64,000 bases of DNA, taken from VRUE01 sp963704515. GTDB taxonomy: Bacteria > Actinomycetota > Thermoleophilia > Solirubrobacterales > 70-9. A program made the translations under genes and the position numbers. Positions within the stretch are counted from its first letter, which is position 1. Each line of letters begins with the position of its first letter. The notes under the pieces are model-generated. The model did not search any database. It was not told the origin of the DNA and worked only from the letters and a program-made list of their open reading frames with translations. Shown piece by piece: positions 56,568-64,000 of the stretch. The stretch is taken from NCBI GenBank assembly GCA_963704515.1, contig OY969913.1:1302001-1366000 (forward strand). Reading direction: 5' to 3'.

Positions 56568-57376
56568 TACGGGACGCCTGCGGCGAAGCTTATGGACCAG
56601 ATTCGGAGGGTGGGCGACGGCTCGAGGGTGAGGTGGTGGGTTTCGTGACGCTCGTGTTGGGCGAGCTTGTATAGGTGCGCGCCGTCGACTTCAAGCGCGA
56701 TGCGATCCCGGCCGTCGAGGGTGACGGTGAGGGTGCCCTTGCCCTCGACGGTCGCATAGGCGCCGCCGGCTTCGTAGTTGAGCTCCAGCGGGCCGCCGCT
56801 CCACGGCTCCTCCCAGGAGCCGCCGGGGAAGATCTCCGGCGTGGGGGGCATCACCTTGGCGCCGGGGGCATCGGTGGGGCGGAGAGGTGTCATGGGCTTG
56901 GGCAGGGCGCGGAGGGCGTCGAGCTCGCGCAGCTCGCCCTGGATCGCCTCCTCGGTTGCGAGGTATTCGCCCTCGCCGAAGTGGAACCAACCGAGCGCGC
57001 CGCCCGCGCTCCAGAGGAAGAGGCTGGGCCAGCCTTCGCAGCCGTAGGCGTGCCAGAGGTCGCGCTCGGCGTCGACCGCCACCGGGAACTCGACCCCGAG
57101 CTCGCCCAGGCCGGCGGCGACCGCGTCCGCGTCGCTCCCAAAGGGGAAGCGATGCGTATGAATGCCGATCGTGCTCAGGCCGTGCTCGCGATAGCGCCGG
57201 TCCCACTCGGCCACGTAGGGCAGCGAGCGCACGCTGTTCAGCTGCGCGAAGTCGATGAAGTGCACGAGCACCGGCCCCTTCGCCGTCAGCAGCGGCATCG
57301 AGCGCGGCTCCTCCCCGACCCAAGCCAACCCCTCAGGCAGGTCCGGCGCCGCAATCGTGTCCGTCTCCGGTCGCAA
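56567..57376 (-). CDS. DipZ/TlpA-like thioredoxin-fold protein lacking the CxxC motif
   Basis: 269 residues, TTG start with TAGGTT 8 nt upstream. The thioredoxin region (35-160) aligns with DipZ C-terminal proteins (VLVHFIDFAQLNSVRSLPYV, then GIHTHRFPFGSD). Where relatives have C-I-N-C, this one has Q45-L-N-S48. The last third, with LYKLAQHERHETHHLTLE and the final S-F-A-A-G, resembles the DipZ C-terminal beta domain. No membrane segment or signal peptide. It probably cannot do disulfide chemistry and may bind a ligand instead. Confidence 0.72.
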   Translation of the reverse strand: MRPETDTIAAPDLPEGLAWVGEEPRSMPLLTAKGPVLVHFIDFAQLNSVRSLPYVAEWDRRYREHGLSTIGIHTHRFPFGSDADAVAAGLGELGVEFPVAVDAERDLWHAYGCEGWPSLFLWSAGGALGWFHFGEGEYLATEEAIQGELRELDALRALPKPMTPLRPTDAPGAKVMPPTPEIFPGGSWEEPWSGGPLELNYEAGGAYATVEGKGTLTVTLDGRDRIALEVDGAHLYKLAQHERHETHHLTLEPSPTLRIWSISFAAGVP

Positions 57377-57393
57377 GTCCCGCCAACCTACCG

Positions 57394-57455
57394 CCCGGGG
57401 ACGTGCCGCAACTTAGGGGTCACCGGTGGTATCTAAGTCGCGGCACGTCCCCGGG
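57394..57455. repeat. Short palindromic intergenic element (element 7, GGGACGTGCCG class)
   Basis: Arms at 57394-57416 and 57433-57455 match at 22 of 23 positions. The 16-base loop contains the small palindrome CACCGGTG. Reverse-complemented, arms and loop match the element at 9259-9312 (shared GGGGACGTGCCGC, then ACCAC, GTGACCCCTAA). Confidence 0.85.
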
Positions 57456-57488
57456 TTGCGGTGAGGATTGCGGTAGCTTGCTTGAGCG

Positions 57489-57728
57489 ATGGTGGAGATC
57501 CTCATCGCGCTGGCGCCGCTCTTCGTTCTCCTTGCGGCGCTGTTGCTCGGGCGTTACCCGGGCTGCGATGCCATCGTGCGGCTCTCCGACCGGCTCAGCG
57601 CTCGTCTGCGTCGGCGCGCAGCGCGGCCCGCGCCGCGGCCCGCGGTTCCGCACTGCCACGCACCCAGCGGCGGGCTGCTGCTCGCGTTCGGCGTCGCCAC
57701 CCGGCCGCCACCGTCCCTCACCGCCTAG
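57489..57728 (+). CDS. Small membrane protein
   Basis: 79 residues: a transmembrane helix at about 3-22 (ILIALAPLFVLLAALLLG), then a basic Arg/Pro-rich tail. TAGCTT lies 9 nt before the ATG. No family recognised; the tail is of low complexity, so the call rests mainly on start context and gene spacing. Confidence 0.45.
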   Translation: MVEILIALAPLFVLLAALLLGRYPGCDAIVRLSDRLSARLRRRAARPAPRPAVPHCHAPSGGLLLAFGVATRPPPSLTA

Positions 57729-57838
57729 CGAGACAGGACTCGCGCTCACTGCGGCGCGGGTCAATGGCAGCCATGACGCAAAGCGCCGTGGCGAATCCTG
57801 CGTGAGCATCCGCTCGTGCCCGTGAGAAGGGAGCAGCA

Positions 57839-58216
57839 ATGAACTCCAACACAACCCGCGCGCTGGCGGGGATCGCGGTCGTCGTAGTGGCGATCGTCCT
57901 CCTCGTCGTGCTGAAGAACGGCAGTGGCGGCGACAGTGGCAGCAGCGAGGGGAACAAGGTGACCACGATCGTGGTTAAGAACGGCAAACCCGTCGGCGGC
58001 ATCGCCCAGCTCACCTACAACGAGGGCGAAGAGGTGCGCTTCAAGGTGGACTCCGACGTCAGCGACGAGGTCCACATGCACGGCTACGACATCATGAAGG
58101 ACGTCAAGGCGGGCGGCTCGGTCAGCTTCGACTTCCCGGCCACGATCGAAGGAGTCTTCGAGGCGGAGCTCGAGGGCCGCAAGGAACAGATCCTCGAACT
58201 CACGGTGAACCCGTGA
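57839..58216 (+). CDS. Membrane-anchored cupredoxin-like protein
   Basis: 125 residues, AAGGGAG before the ATG. One N-terminal membrane helix (8-25), a Gly/Ser linker, then a small beta barrel with the cupredoxin pattern (VRFKVDSDVSDEVHMHGYDI, then SFDFPATIEGVFEAELEGR). The usual Cys/His copper ligands near the end are missing, so copper binding is doubtful. Its TGA overlaps the next start as GTGA, so the two products likely function together at the membrane. Confidence 0.7.
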   Translation: MNSNTTRALAGIAVVVVAIVLLVVLKNGSGGDSGSSEGNKVTTIVVKNGKPVGGIAQLTYNEGEEVRFKVDSDVSDEVHMHGYDIMKDVKAGGSVSFDFPATIEGVFEAELEGRKEQILELTVNP

Positions 58217-59610
58217 GCTTCTTCCTCCCACTCGCCCACGCGCTCGTCGCGCGCAAGGACCTGCCGATCCCGGCGTGGCTGTTCGCCTGGGGGGCGTCGA
58301 TCGTCCTGATCGTCTCCTTCTTCGCGCTCTCGGCGATGTGGCGCACACCGCGCTTCGAGAAGGAACGCTGGCGCCCGCTCGGGGCCGGATTCTCACGCGC
58401 CATGCTCAGCCGGCCAACGCAGCTCCTCTGCGGGGCGGCCGGCGTCTTCCTGCTCGGCTTCTCGATCTACGCAGGACTGCACGGGACCGAAGCACCGGAC
58501 CGTAACTTCGCCCTCACCTTCCTCTTTGTAACCGTGTGGCTGGGGTTCCCGGTCTTCAGCGTGATCTTCGGTGACGTGTTCCGCCCGTTCAACCCGTGGC
58601 GCGCGGTGGGCAGGGTGGTCGGCGGGACCTTCGTCGTTATCGCCGGACAACCCCCGGCGCGCCTGTCCTACCCAGAGCGGCTGGGGCGCTGGCCGGCTGC
58701 GGCGGGCCTGCTTGCCTTCGTCTGGCTGGAGGTGGTGTACGGGGTGAACGGTGGCGTTGCGGTGGGGCTCTCGCCGCATGCCGCCGGCCTCGCAGCGCTG
58801 ATCTACAGCCTCTACACGATGTTGATGATGGGCCTGTTCGGGGTCGAGCAGTGGTGCCGAACGGGTGAGGTCTTCTCGGTCTACTTCGGCATGTTCTCCC
58901 AGCTCGGCGGTTTCGGGGTGAAGGACGGCAGGCTGGGCAGGCGGCTGCCGCTCTCCGCCGCGACCCACTGGGCGACGGTCCCCGGCTCCGCGGCGGTGGT
59001 GATCGCCTCGATCGCCTCGACCAGCTTCGACGGTGCGCAGGAGGGCGCCTTCAAGGGGGCGATCGTGCAGACCTTCGAATGGCTCTTCGAAGCGGGACTC
59101 AGCCTGACGGCCTCGCTGCGCCTCGCCGACACGGTGTTCATGGTTCTCACCTTCGCTGGGGTCGGGCTCGTGTACCTGATCGGGGTGCGGGGAATGGCGA
59201 ACGTGGGCGGCGCGCCGCCGCTGAAGAAGCTGCGCACCGGGTTCGCCCACACTCTGATCCCGATCGCCTTCGCCTACCTCGTCGCTCACTACTTCAGCCT
59301 CTTCGTCTACCAGGAGCAGGCTCAGTTCACCTACCTGCTCTCGGACCCGCTCGGCACGGCGACCACCGACCTGTTCGGCACGGCGTCCTCGGGCATCGAC
59401 TTCAGAGTGCTCAGCGCCAACGCGATCTGGTACGTGCAGGTGGCGGCGCTGGTCATCGGTCACGTAGTGGGACTGACGCTCGCCCACGACCGCGCCACGG
59501 CGTACTGGGGTGACTATAGGCAGGCGGCCCGCTCGCAGTACTGGATGCTGGCCGTGATGGTGGCCTTCACCTGCTTCGGCCTATACCTGCTCTCGGTGTC
59601 CAACTCATGA
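58213..59610 (+). CDS. Multi-pass membrane protein paired with cupredoxin-like protein
   Basis: 465 residues, GTG start overlapping the upstream stop. About ten to twelve hydrophobic segments. Polar signatures inside or between them: FGDVFRPFNPWRAVGR, GVEQWCRTGEVFSVYFGMFS, STSFDG. I have seen similar actinobacterial proteins labelled fenitrothion hydrolase; that label is uncertain and no hydrolase motif is visible. Coupling to a cupredoxin-like protein suggests metal or redox function. Confidence 0.65.
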   Translation: MSFFLPLAHALVARKDLPIPAWLFAWGASIVLIVSFFALSAMWRTPRFEKERWRPLGAGFSRAMLSRPTQLLCGAAGVFLLGFSIYAGLHGTEAPDRNFALTFLFVTVWLGFPVFSVIFGDVFRPFNPWRAVGRVVGGTFVVIAGQPPARLSYPERLGRWPAAAGLLAFVWLEVVYGVNGGVAVGLSPHAAGLAALIYSLYTMLMMGLFGVEQWCRTGEVFSVYFGMFSQLGGFGVKDGRLGRRLPLSAATHWATVPGSAAVVIASIASTSFDGAQEGAFKGAIVQTFEWLFEAGLSLTASLRLADTVFMVLTFAGVGLVYLIGVRGMANVGGAPPLKKLRTGFAHTLIPIAFAYLVAHYFSLFVYQEQAQFTYLLSDPLGTATTDLFGTASSGIDFRVLSANAIWYVQVAALVIGHVVGLTLAHDRATAYWGDYRQAARSQYWMLAVMVAFTCFGLYLLSVSNS

Positions 59611-59627
59611 CCCCGCTCTTTGCGGGG
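59611..59627 (+). terminator. Hairpin after the membrane-protein gene
   Basis: CCCCGC (59611-59616) pairs with GCGGGG (59622-59627) around TCTTT, directly after the stop codon. No T-run follows. The remaining bases to 59807 show no gene-like frame or repeat and are lower in GC. Confidence 0.4.
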
Positions 59628-59807
59628 GTAGGTGGTGAATACTGCCCATATACGCGGTTTTCTACCGATGCCGGTGCTTCGACATTTGGTTTACTGACGA
59701 CGAGTCCCAGCACTTGACTCTCCCTCTCCCTTGTCGCACCGGAGTCGCTGCTTCGCAAGGCCAGCGGCTTCGGTGCCGGCCAGGTTCTACAGCCGGGCAA
59801 CGAGTCG

Positions 59808-60917
59808 CTAGAGGATCTCGGCGAGGCGACGCTCAAGCGCGGCCGAGATCTCGTCCCGCACCGGGCCCTCGGCCAGCCGTTCGACCAGCGCCTCTAGGAA
59901 GCCTTCGACGATCAGTGACTTTGCCTCGGCCTCGCCGAGGCCGCGCGAGGTGAGGTAGAAGAGCTGCTCGCGGTCTACCTGGGCGACGGCGGCGGCGTGG
60001 GTGCAGCGCACGTCGTCGGCGAGGATCTCAAGGCCGGGAATCGCGTCGGCGTGCGCCTCGGTGGAGAGCAGCAGATTGCGGCTCTCCTGGAAGGCGTCGG
60101 TCTGCTGCGCTCCGGGATCGACTTTGATCATCCCGCGCCAGACGGCGGTCGCCCCGGCGGCGAGCACGCCGCGGAAGGCGAGGTCGGAGTTGGTGTTCGG
60201 CGCGGCGTGCTCCTGCGTTGTGTCGTAGTCGAGGTGCTGTCCGGCCCCGCCGGCGTAGCCGCCGGTCACCCGCGCCTCGGAACCCGGCCCGGCCAGGTTG
60301 GTCTCCATCCGCACCTTGCCGCGCGCCGAGCCGAAGCCGAGCGCCGTCCACTCGAGCCGTCCGTCGCGTTCCACCTGGGCGCGCTGGGTGGCGAAGATCC
60401 AGGCCCGCTCGGAGATGTCCTGGGTGTTGACGTAGCGCAGCGTCGCCGCCTGGCCGATGTGCAGCTCGACCACCGAGTTGAGCAGCGCGTCGACCTCGTC
60501 GCCGGGGGAGGACCAGTGCTCCCAGATCTCCGCCTCGGCGCCCTCCTCGAGTACGACCAGCGTGCGCCAGGCGACCGCCGAGCCCGGCTCGCTCAGGGGC
60601 ACCTCGATCCGGATCGGCTCGGCCAGCCTCACCCCGGCCGGCACGTAAACCAGAACGCCGTCGCGCCAGGCCGCGTCGTTGCGGGCGACGAAGGGGTCGT
60701 CGGCGGGCGCCAGCGCCCCAAGCCGTCCCTCGACGATCTCGGCGTGGGACTCGGCCGCCTCCGCCAGCGGCAGCACAAGCGCCCCGTCGGAAGCGCCGAT
60801 CGAGGCCCCGGCGGCGCCCGGCTCGTAGGCGTCGGGGTCGAGCGAGGAGAGGTCGGTGAATTCCCACCCCTTCGCCTTCTGGTCGGGAAGGGGTGGGAGG
60901 GTGGCCAGCTCAGCCAA
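59808..60917 (-). CDS. sufD: Fe-S cluster assembly protein SufD
   Basis: 369 residues. Typical SufD layout: N-terminal QKAKGWEFTDLSSLDPDAYE, the beta-helix core (LVVLEEGAEAEIWEHWSSPG) and C-terminal RCTHAAAVAQVDREQLFYLTSRGLGEAEAKSLIVEGFLEA with the conserved His. Partner of SufB in the SufBC2D scaffold. Overlaps sufB by 8 nt. Confidence 0.93.
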   Translation of the reverse strand: MAELATLPPLPDQKAKGWEFTDLSSLDPDAYEPGAAGASIGASDGALVLPLAEAAESHAEIVEGRLGALAPADDPFVARNDAAWRDGVLVYVPAGVRLAEPIRIEVPLSEPGSAVAWRTLVVLEEGAEAEIWEHWSSPGDEVDALLNSVVELHIGQAATLRYVNTQDISERAWIFATQRAQVERDGRLEWTALGFGSARGKVRMETNLAGPGSEARVTGGYAGGAGQHLDYDTTQEHAAPNTNSDLAFRGVLAAGATAVWRGMIKVDPGAQQTDAFQESRNLLLSTEAHADAIPGLEILADDVRCTHAAAVAQVDREQLFYLTSRGLGEAEAKSLIVEGFLEALVERLAEGPVRDEISAALERRLAEIL

Positions 60918-62343
60918 TCGAGCCCTCCATCTGCAGCTCGATCAGCCGATTGAGCTCGACCGCGTACTCCATCGGCAGCTCCTTGGTGACCGGCTCGATG
61001 AACCCGTTGACGATCATCTTCGAGGCCTCCTCCTCGTCGAGCCCGCGGCTCTGCAGGTAGAAGAGCTGCTCGTCGCCGATCTTCGAGACGGTCGCCTCGT
61101 GGCCGACGTCGGCGTCGTTCTCGTCGATGCGGATCGTCGGGTAGGTGTCCGAGCGCGAGTCCTCATCGAGCAGCAGGGCGTCGCAGACGACCTTCGAGCG
61201 CGACTCGGTCGCCCCGTCGGCGATTTCAAGCAGGCCGCGGTAGGTCGCCCGCCCGCCGTCCTTGGAGATCGACTTGGAGAAGATCGAGGAGGAGGTGCGC
61301 GGCGCGGCGTGGATGATCTTGCCGCCGGCGTCCTGGTGCTGGCCGTCGCCGGCGAAGGCGATCGAGAGGATCTCGCCGTGGGCTTCGGGCCCGAGCAGGT
61401 AGATCGAGGGGTACTTCATCGTCAGCTTCGAGCCGAGGTTGCAGTCGACCCACTCCATCGTCGCCTTCTCCTGCGCGATGGCCCGCTTGGTGACCAGGTT
61501 GTAGACGTTCTGCGACCAGTTCTGCACGGTCGTGTAGCGGACTCGCGAGCTCGGCTTGCAGACGATCTCGACCACGGCCGAGTGCAGCGAGTCGGTCGAG
61601 TAGACCGGCGCCGTGCAGCCCTCGATGTAGTGGACGTCGGCGCCCTCCTCGCAGATGATCAGCGTCCGCTCGAACTGGCCCATGTTCTCCGTGTTGATCC
61701 GGAAGTAGGCCTGCAGCGGCATCTCCACCTTGACCCCGGCCGGCACGTAGACGAAGGAGCCGCCTGACCAGACCGCGCTGTTGAGCGCCGCCAGCTTGTT
61801 GTCGTTGGGCGGGATCACCGTCGCCCAGTACTCGCGCACCAGGTCCTCGTGCTCGCGCAGCGCCGTGTCCATGTCGGTGAAGATCACGCCCTGGGCCTCG
61901 AGCTTCTCGTTGACCTGGTGGTAGACGACCTCGGACTCGTACTGGGCGCCGACCCCGGAGAGGAATTTGCGCTCCGCCTCGGGGATGCCGAGTCGGTCGA
62001 AGGTGTTCTTGATGTCCTCCGGCACCTCGCTCCAGTCGCGGCTGTTCTTTTCCGAGGCGCGGACGAAGTAGTGGATGTCGTCGAAGTCGATCTGCGCGAG
62101 GTTGCCGCCCCAGCTCGGGGTCGGGCGCGAGTAGAAGTGCTCCAGCGCCTTGAGCCGGAAGTCGCGCATCCACTGCGGCTCGTCCTTGTAATCGGAGATC
62201 GATTCGACCACCTCGCGCGAGAGCCCCTTCGGCGCCTTGTAGGCGTAGCCGGACTCGGAGTCGTGAAAGCCGAACTTCTCCTTGTAATCGGAGTTGATGC
62301 CGGCGAGCGACTGTTTCTCGGCTACGACCTCGGGTGTTGCCAT
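60910..62343 (-). CDS. sufB: Fe-S cluster assembly protein SufB
   Basis: 477 residues. Family features: YKAPKGLSREVVESISDYK, MRDFRLKALEHFYSRPTPSWG, GSFVYVPAGVKVEMPLQAYF and the C-terminal ENDADVGHEATVSKIGDEQLFYLQSRGLDEEEASKMIVNGFIEP. Cysteine is present in YIEGCTAPVYS. It is the scaffold subunit on which clusters are built. sufC is not adjacent and must lie elsewhere. Confidence 0.95.
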   Translation of the reverse strand: MATPEVVAEKQSLAGINSDYKEKFGFHDSESGYAYKAPKGLSREVVESISDYKDEPQWMRDFRLKALEHFYSRPTPSWGGNLAQIDFDDIHYFVRASEKNSRDWSEVPEDIKNTFDRLGIPEAERKFLSGVGAQYESEVVYHQVNEKLEAQGVIFTDMDTALREHEDLVREYWATVIPPNDNKLAALNSAVWSGGSFVYVPAGVKVEMPLQAYFRINTENMGQFERTLIICEEGADVHYIEGCTAPVYSTDSLHSAVVEIVCKPSSRVRYTTVQNWSQNVYNLVTKRAIAQEKATMEWVDCNLGSKLTMKYPSIYLLGPEAHGEILSIAFAGDGQHQDAGGKIIHAAPRTSSSIFSKSISKDGGRATYRGLLEIADGATESRSKVVCDALLLDEDSRSDTYPTIRIDENDADVGHEATVSKIGDEQLFYLQSRGLDEEEASKMIVNGFIEPVTKELPMEYAVELNRLIELQMEGSIG

Positions 62344-62344
62344 C

Positions 62345-62674
62345 TCAGGAGACCTCCAGGGTGATCGTGTCGTCCACGACGGTCGTCGCGAACGTCCGCA
62401 CCGGGGCGAAAGCGGGGAGCGTCTTCGGCCTGCCGGTGCTCAGGTCGAAGAGGGAGCCGTGGCGGGGACACTCGACTGTACAGGCGCCGGCGTCGAACTC
62501 GCCCTCGGCGAGCGGCCCGTCGTCATGCGAGCAGCGATCCTCGATCGCGTAGAGCGTGCCCTCGCAGTTGAAGACGCCGATCTTGATGCCCTCGTGCTCG
62601 ACCAGCTTCATCGCGCCGGGCGGCAACTCGCCGGCGGCGCAGACGCTGATCTTGGTGGTTGTGCCGTCCGTCAC
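62345..62674 (-). CDS. Rieske [2Fe-2S] ferredoxin in the suf cluster
   Basis: 109 residues from GTG 62674, with AGGAA upstream; the longer frame is not supported. Rieske ligands: C-S-H in IEDRCSHDDG and C-P-R-H in VECPRHGSLFDL. It stops one base before the sufB start, so it is co-transcribed. In actinobacterial suf operons such a protein is often found and may carry electrons for cluster assembly. Confidence 0.9.
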   Translation of the reverse strand: MTDGTTTKISVCAAGELPPGAMKLVEHEGIKIGVFNCEGTLYAIEDRCSHDDGPLAEGEFDAGACTVECPRHGSLFDLSTGRPKTLPAFAPVRTFATTVVDDTITLEVS

Positions 62675-62810
62675 GTTATTCCTAGTTCCGAAGTCGGATT
62701 TTAGCGTCCGCGCCGGATCGGCCGCGCACCGTAACAGGGGCTTGACTCCCGGCGGGGTGGCGGTGCGATGATCCGAGCGCCCCGAGGACCCTCGAAGATT
62801 GGAGAGCGAC

Positions 62811-63611
62811 ATGAGCGAGAGGACCAGTTACGCCCCCGGCACCCCCTGCTGGATCGACCTGAGCACGCCGAACCAGGACGCCGCGGCCGAGTTCTACAGC
62901 GGCCTCTTCGGCTGGAGCGTCGAGGAGGACGAGAACGCGGAGGAGACCGGCGGCTACCGGGTGGCGCGCCTCAAGGACAAGGCGATCGGCGGCGTGATGA
63001 AGCTGATGCAGGAGGGCCAGCCCGTCGCCTGGTCAAGCTACGTCAGCGTCGAGGACGCCGACGCGACCGTCGCCAAGGCCCGCGAGGCCGGTGGCACGGT
63101 GATGATCGAGCCGATGGACGTCCTCGACTACGGCCGGATGGCCTTCGTCATCGACCCGACCGGCGCCGCGATCGGCGTCTGGCAGCCGGGCGTCAACATC
63201 GGCGCCGGCCTCGTCAACGAGCCGGGCGCGCTCTCCTGGAACGAGCTCGCGACGCGCGATCCCGAGGCCGCCAAGACTTTCTACTCCGCGGTCTTCGGCT
63301 GGGACTTCGTCGACCACGAGATGCCGGGAATGGGCACCTACACCGAGTGGAAGCTCGGCGACGCCTCGATCGGCGGGATGGCCGACATCACCGGCCGCGT
63401 GCCCGACGAAGTGCCCGCCCACTGGCTGGTCTACTTCGGCGTCGAGGACGCCGACGCATCGCTGGCGAAGATCGGGGAGCTAGGCGGAAGCGTCAACTTC
63501 GGCCCGGTCGACATCCCCGCCGGCCGCTTCGGTATGGCCGTCGACCCCTGGGGCGCCGCCTTCGCCGTAATCGCCCTCAGCAAACCGGACCAGGGAACAA
63601 GCCAGAGCTAA
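62811..63611 (+). CDS. VOC-family protein with two glyoxalase-like domains
   Basis: 266 residues from ATG 62811 with GGAGAG upstream. Two tandem copies of the domain, each opening alike: CWIDLSTPNQDAAAEFYSGLFGW and SWNELATRDPEAAKTFYSAVFGWDF. Each closes with D-P-x-G/W-A-A (FVIDPTGAAIGVWQPG, AVDPWGAAFAVI). Metal ligands of true glyoxalases are not all present. Similar proteins occur in Streptomyces as hydroxylase-like; function unknown. Convergent 4-base overlap with sufU. Confidence 0.82.
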   Translation: MSERTSYAPGTPCWIDLSTPNQDAAAEFYSGLFGWSVEEDENAEETGGYRVARLKDKAIGGVMKLMQEGQPVAWSSYVSVEDADATVAKAREAGGTVMIEPMDVLDYGRMAFVIDPTGAAIGVWQPGVNIGAGLVNEPGALSWNELATRDPEAAKTFYSAVFGWDFVDHEMPGMGTYTEWKLGDASIGGMADITGRVPDEVPAHWLVYFGVEDADASLAKIGELGGSVNFGPVDIPAGRFGMAVDPWGAAFAVIALSKPDQGTSQS

Positions 63612-64000
63612 AGGGCCGTCGCTTCGCTCGGGTCGCCGGTCTGGCCCTCGTCCTCCCATTCGGCCGGCTCGCCGAGGCTGGCGCTCTTCACGACCTTTAG
63701 ACCCAGCATCGCGCACTTCATCCGCGTAGCGGAGATCTCGATCCCGAGCAGGTCGAGCACGTACTCCTTGGGCAGCCGCAGCAGCTCCTCGCGCGTCTTG
63801 CCGAGCAGCTCGTCGGTGAGCAGCGAGGTCGCCGCGGTCGAGATCGCGCAGCCCTTGCCCTCGAAGGCGACCTCCGCCACCTTGCCCTCCCCGTCGAGCC
63901 GGATCGTCACGTGCTGCTCGTCCCCGCAAAACGGATTCGTGTCCTCGAACTCGAGGTCTGGGTCCTCCACGTGGCCGAAGTTGTGCGGCCGCTTGTAGTG
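63608..64000 (-). CDS. sufU: SufU, Fe-S assembly / zinc-dependent sulfurtransferase (cut by window end)
   Basis: The frame runs through the window edge: the visible part begins HYKRPHNFGHVEDPDLEFED, the normal second block of SufU after its first ~15 residues. Cysteines that bind zinc are present in NPFCGDEQ, GKGCAIST and RMKCAML. About 130 residues are visible. SufU accepts sulfur from SufS; sufS is expected just upstream, outside the window. Confidence 0.93.
   Translation of the reverse strand, partial: HYKRPHNFGHVEDPDLEFEDTNPFCGDEQHVTIRLDGEGKVAEVAFEGKGCAISTAATSLLTDELLGKTREELLRLPKEYVLDLLGIEISATRMKCAMLGLKVVKSASLGEPAEWEDEGQTGDPSEATAL

Noticed and set aside
59567..59836. 89-codon minus-strand frame after the membrane-protein gene
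   Set aside because: No start context, no domain, and it overlaps both neighbouring genes.
1..64000. tRNA, rRNA and CRISPR arrays
   Set aside because: Intergenic spaces were read for cloverleaf ends, conserved rRNA blocks and evenly spaced repeats; none were seen. A covariance-model scan was not possible here.

Overview
The window is high-GC DNA from an actinobacterium. Three proteins share the N-terminal pattern R-P-S-P-A-x-x-V followed by a hydrophobic stretch and G-T-x-Y-A-A, which I associate with Thermoleophilia (Solirubrobacterales-like lineages). The gene mix fits: MarP-type protease, WS/DGAT acyltransferase, F420/LLM oxidoreductase, SufBD with a Rieske protein, DUF4383. The taxon is inferred from gene content only. 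Genes are dense and on both strands. No rRNA, tRNA, CRISPR array or transposase gene was found. No gene-free stretch exceeds 300 bases.

Layout. 1-6.7 kb: lipid synthesis (PlsC-GpsA fusion), an ECF sigma factor, a rhomboid protease, a BtuF-like protein and a CNNM/CorC-type membrane protein. 6.7-8.3 kb: two secreted proteins of unknown function. 8.4-14.5 kb and 18.6-19.9 kb: fatty-acid or steroid-type beta-oxidation (3-hydroxyacyl-CoA dehydrogenase, thiolase, three acyl-CoA dehydrogenases, LLM oxidoreductase). A shared palindrome stands upstream of the thiolase and of one dehydrogenase. 14.5-15.2 kb: AbrB/VapC toxin-antitoxin pair. 15.3-18.5 kb: surface proteins and an MBL hydrolase. 20-22 kb: M23 peptidase and a low-complexity membrane protein. 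22.1-26.6 kb: lysA-hom-thrC-thrB operon. 26.6-28.2 kb: two copies of a DUF4258/DUF2283 module around a cupin gene, the second with a frameshift. 29.4-34.0 kb: glutamate synthase large subunit. 34-42.6 kb: FHA protein, SRPBCC protein, MecA-like PBP, MarP, HxlR regulator, xseA-xseB and envelope proteins. 42.6-49 kb: AddAB-type helicase-nuclease. 49.5-50.1 kb: RHH/MazF toxin-antitoxin pair. 50-59.6 kb: HAD hydrolase, SufT-like protein, collagen-like protein, trypsin, FxsA, WS/DGAT, IspH, a DipZ-like protein without its CxxC, and a cupredoxin-like/membrane protein pair. 59.8-64 kb: SufD, SufB, Rieske protein, VOC protein and the start-truncated SufU.

Three sequence-level patterns run across the window. 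(1) At least eight intergenic palindromic elements lie at gene ends. In the longest class the outer arms differ between copies, yet each pair of arms is almost perfectly self-complementary, and the loop is shared between copies. (2) Many genes without a Shine-Dalgarno sequence have a TANNNT hexamer exactly 6 nt (less often 7-9 nt) before the start codon, which points to leaderless transcripts. (3) Operon partners are often joined by four-base start/stop overlaps of the form NTGA, including four TTGA cases and one probable CTGA case.
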